A program made the translations under genes and the position numbers. A DNA stretch of 13,640 bases from the NCBI GenBank assembly GCA_947503585.1, contig CANNEJ010000012.1, positions 1 to 13,640 on the forward strand. The letters run 5' to 3'. The notes beneath the pieces were generated by a model that saw only the letters and a program-made list of their open reading frames with translations, was not told the origin of the DNA and did not search any database. This DNA comes from Anaerolineales bacterium. Its GTDB lineage: Bacteria > Chloroflexota > Anaerolineae > Anaerolineales > UBA11657. This document shows positions 12,298-13,640 of the stretch, one piece after another. Within the stretch, counting starts at the first letter, position 1; each line of letters opens with the position of its first letter.

Positions 12298-13640
12298 GTG
12301 AAGCTTTCGAAACTCATCGAGGATTTGCCTGGGGCGCAAGTAGTGGGTTCTGCCGACGTCGAGGTTACATCGGTGGTGGAAGACTCGCGCGAGTGCACTG
12401 CGGGATGCGTATATGTGGCCCGCAGTGGGGCTGTTGCTGACGGGCGCAAGTTTATACCGGCGGCGTTGCAAGCCGGTGCAGCTGCAGTTGTTCTGGGCGG
12501 GTCGCCGCATGCTGACGGAGGATCTGTCACCCAAGTGATAGTGCCGGACCCGGCATTGGCGCTGGCATTGCTTAGTGCGGCGCTGCATGGCCATCCTGCG
12601 CGCCAACTGGTGATGATTGGTGTTACGGGAACGGATGGCAAGACGACGACCGCTACGCTGATCCACGCCATCCTGCGCGCAGCCGGTTTTGAGGCGGGGC
12701 TGATCAGCACCATTCACGCTGTGATTGGCGATGCGGTGATTGAGACGGGTCTGCACGTGACCACGCCCAATGCGCCCGCAGTGCAGGCATTACTGGCACG
12801 CATGCTGGCAGCCGGCATCACGCACTGTGTGCTGGAGGTAACCTCGCATGCGCTGGTGCAGCAGCGCGTGGCCGGGATCGGATTTGACTCAGTAGTATTT
12901 ACCAACATTACGCACGACCATATTGATTTTCACGGCACGCCGGAGGCGTATCTTGCTGCAAAGGCGTCGCTGCTTGCGCTTCTCGCGCCGCGCGGGTTGA
13001 AGCCCACAGTGAGCAAGACCGCTGTGCTCAATCGGGATGATGCATCCTACGCGCCACTTGTGCAGCGCTGTGCGGCGGCGCGCGTGGATTACGGCTTGCA
13101 CCCGGCGGCGCACGTGCGGGCCGCTGCTATGCAATCCGGTGCAAATGGAACCAGTTTTGAGTTGCAGGCGGGTGAGATCTTTTGTAGCGTGCATACTCCG
13201 CTGCTCGGTGATTTCAACTTGCATAATTGTCTGGCGGCCGCTGCTTGCTCCCTGCAATTGCCTGGCGTTACGCCGCAGGCGGTGCAGCGCGGAATTGCAT
13301 CCGTGCCGGCAGTGGCCGGACGCATGGAGCCGATCGATGCGGGGCAGGAGTTTTTGGCGCTTGTGGACTTTGCACACACGCCCAACTCGTTGCGCAGTGC
13401 ATTGCGCGCGGCACGGCAGTTGTGCGGCGGGCGCTTGTGGGTGGTTTTTGGCGCGGCTGGCTTGCGTGATGTGGCCAAGCGCCGCTGGATGGGCGCAATT
13501 GCCGGTGAGTTGGCGGACTGCGTTGTGATCACGGCGGAAGATCCGCGCACCGAGCCGCTACGGGAAATTATGGAAGATATTGCATCTGGTTGCGCAGCCG
13601 CGGATGGTGTGCGGGATAAAACTTATTGGCTCGTGCCTGA
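12298..13640 (+). CDS. murE: MurE-type UDP-MurNAc-tripeptide ligase (3' end outside window)
   Basis: This is a cytoplasmic ATP-dependent ligase that adds the third amino acid to UDP-MurNAc-Ala-Glu in peptidoglycan synthesis. The 447 visible residues cover all three Mur-ligase domains except the last C-terminal part. The N domain has 'EDSRECTAGCVYVARSGAVA' (29-48). The P-loop is 'GVTGTDGKTTT' (108-118). Next come 'TTPNAP' (155-160), 'LEVTSHAL' and 'FTNITHDHIDFHGTPEAY' with the carbamylated Lys at about 222 ('AAKASLL'). 'GRMEPI' and 'DFAHTPNSL' open the C domain. The motif reads 'GAAGLRDVAKRRWMG' where classical MurE has 'GGDRD', and the specificity motif is 'EDPRTE' rather than 'DNPR'. The start is GTG 12298; an in-frame TAA at 12277-12279 closes the frame upstream and there is no clear SD. 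It is separated from the atp operon by a terminator. Confidence 0.9.
   Translation, partial: MKLSKLIEDLPGAQVVGSADVEVTSVVEDSRECTAGCVYVARSGAVADGRKFIPAALQAGAAAVVLGGSPHADGGSVTQVIVPDPALALALLSAALHGHPARQLVMIGVTGTDGKTTTATLIHAILRAAGFEAGLISTIHAVIGDAVIETGLHVTTPNAPAVQALLARMLAAGITHCVLEVTSHALVQQRVAGIGFDSVVFTNITHDHIDFHGTPEAYLAAKASLLALLAPRGLKPTVSKTAVLNRDDASYAPLVQRCAAARVDYGLHPAAHVRAAAMQSGANGTSFELQAGEIFCSVHTPLLGDFNLHNCLAAAACSLQLPGVTPQAVQRGIASVPAVAGRMEPIDAGQEFLALVDFAHTPNSLRSALRAARQLCGGRLWVVFGAAGLRDVAKRRWMGAIAGELADCVVITAEDPRTEPLREIMEDIASGCAAADGVRDKTYWLVP

Overview
This window is about 13.6 kb of dense bacterial DNA, apparently from one organism. It has moderately high GC, tight same-strand genes, ATG/GTG/TTG starts and no sign of mobile DNA. 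The taxon is an inference. The c-subunit sequence, the tandem pair of NuoM proteins, the 'AGLRD' and 'EDPR' motifs of the MurE-like ligase, and the truncated upstream methyltransferase all resemble Chloroflexota proteins as I remember them. I would place it in that phylum with moderate confidence and go no lower.

Layout. Bases 2-349 are the 3' end of a probable SAM-dependent methyltransferase. Bases 350-469 hold a GC-rich palindrome and a near-consensus sigma70-type promoter (TTGACA, 17 bp, TATATT with a TG extension). An 8-bp inverted repeat brackets the -10 box. From there a long co-directional unit runs nuoA, a strong hairpin, nuoH, nuoJ, nuoK, nuoL, nuoM (copy 1), nuoM (copy 2), nuoN, atpZ, atpB, atpE, atpF. 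It ends at a textbook intrinsic terminator (12204-12232). A separate unit follows, with a TATAAT box and then a GTG-started murE that runs off the window end.

How the genes work together. Seven nuo genes plus one duplicate encode only the membrane arm of complex I (A, H, J, K, L, M, M', N). Every soluble-arm gene (B, C, D, E, F, G, I) is missing from its usual place, while the retained genes keep the ancestral order. The atp genes likewise encode only the membrane FO sector (a, c, b) and the AtpZ helper, with no F1 genes. One transcription unit therefore appears to carry the proton-conducting parts of both the respiratory pump and the ATP synthase. The catalytic, water-soluble halves must be encoded elsewhere.

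Most notable points: (1) two NuoM copies together with a NuoL whose lateral-helix region is about 30 residues longer than in E. coli or Thermus, the signature of a 'four-pump' (2M) complex I; (2) the second NuoM has Leu where the key TM7 lysine should be; (3) AtpF is a b subunit fused to only the C-terminal domain of delta; (4) atpB and atpF start at TTG with strong Shine-Dalgarno sequences, while atpE has an ATG, a strong SD and an A/T-only leader, which fits differential synthesis of a, b and c. No RNA genes, CRISPR arrays, insertion sequences or phage genes are visible.
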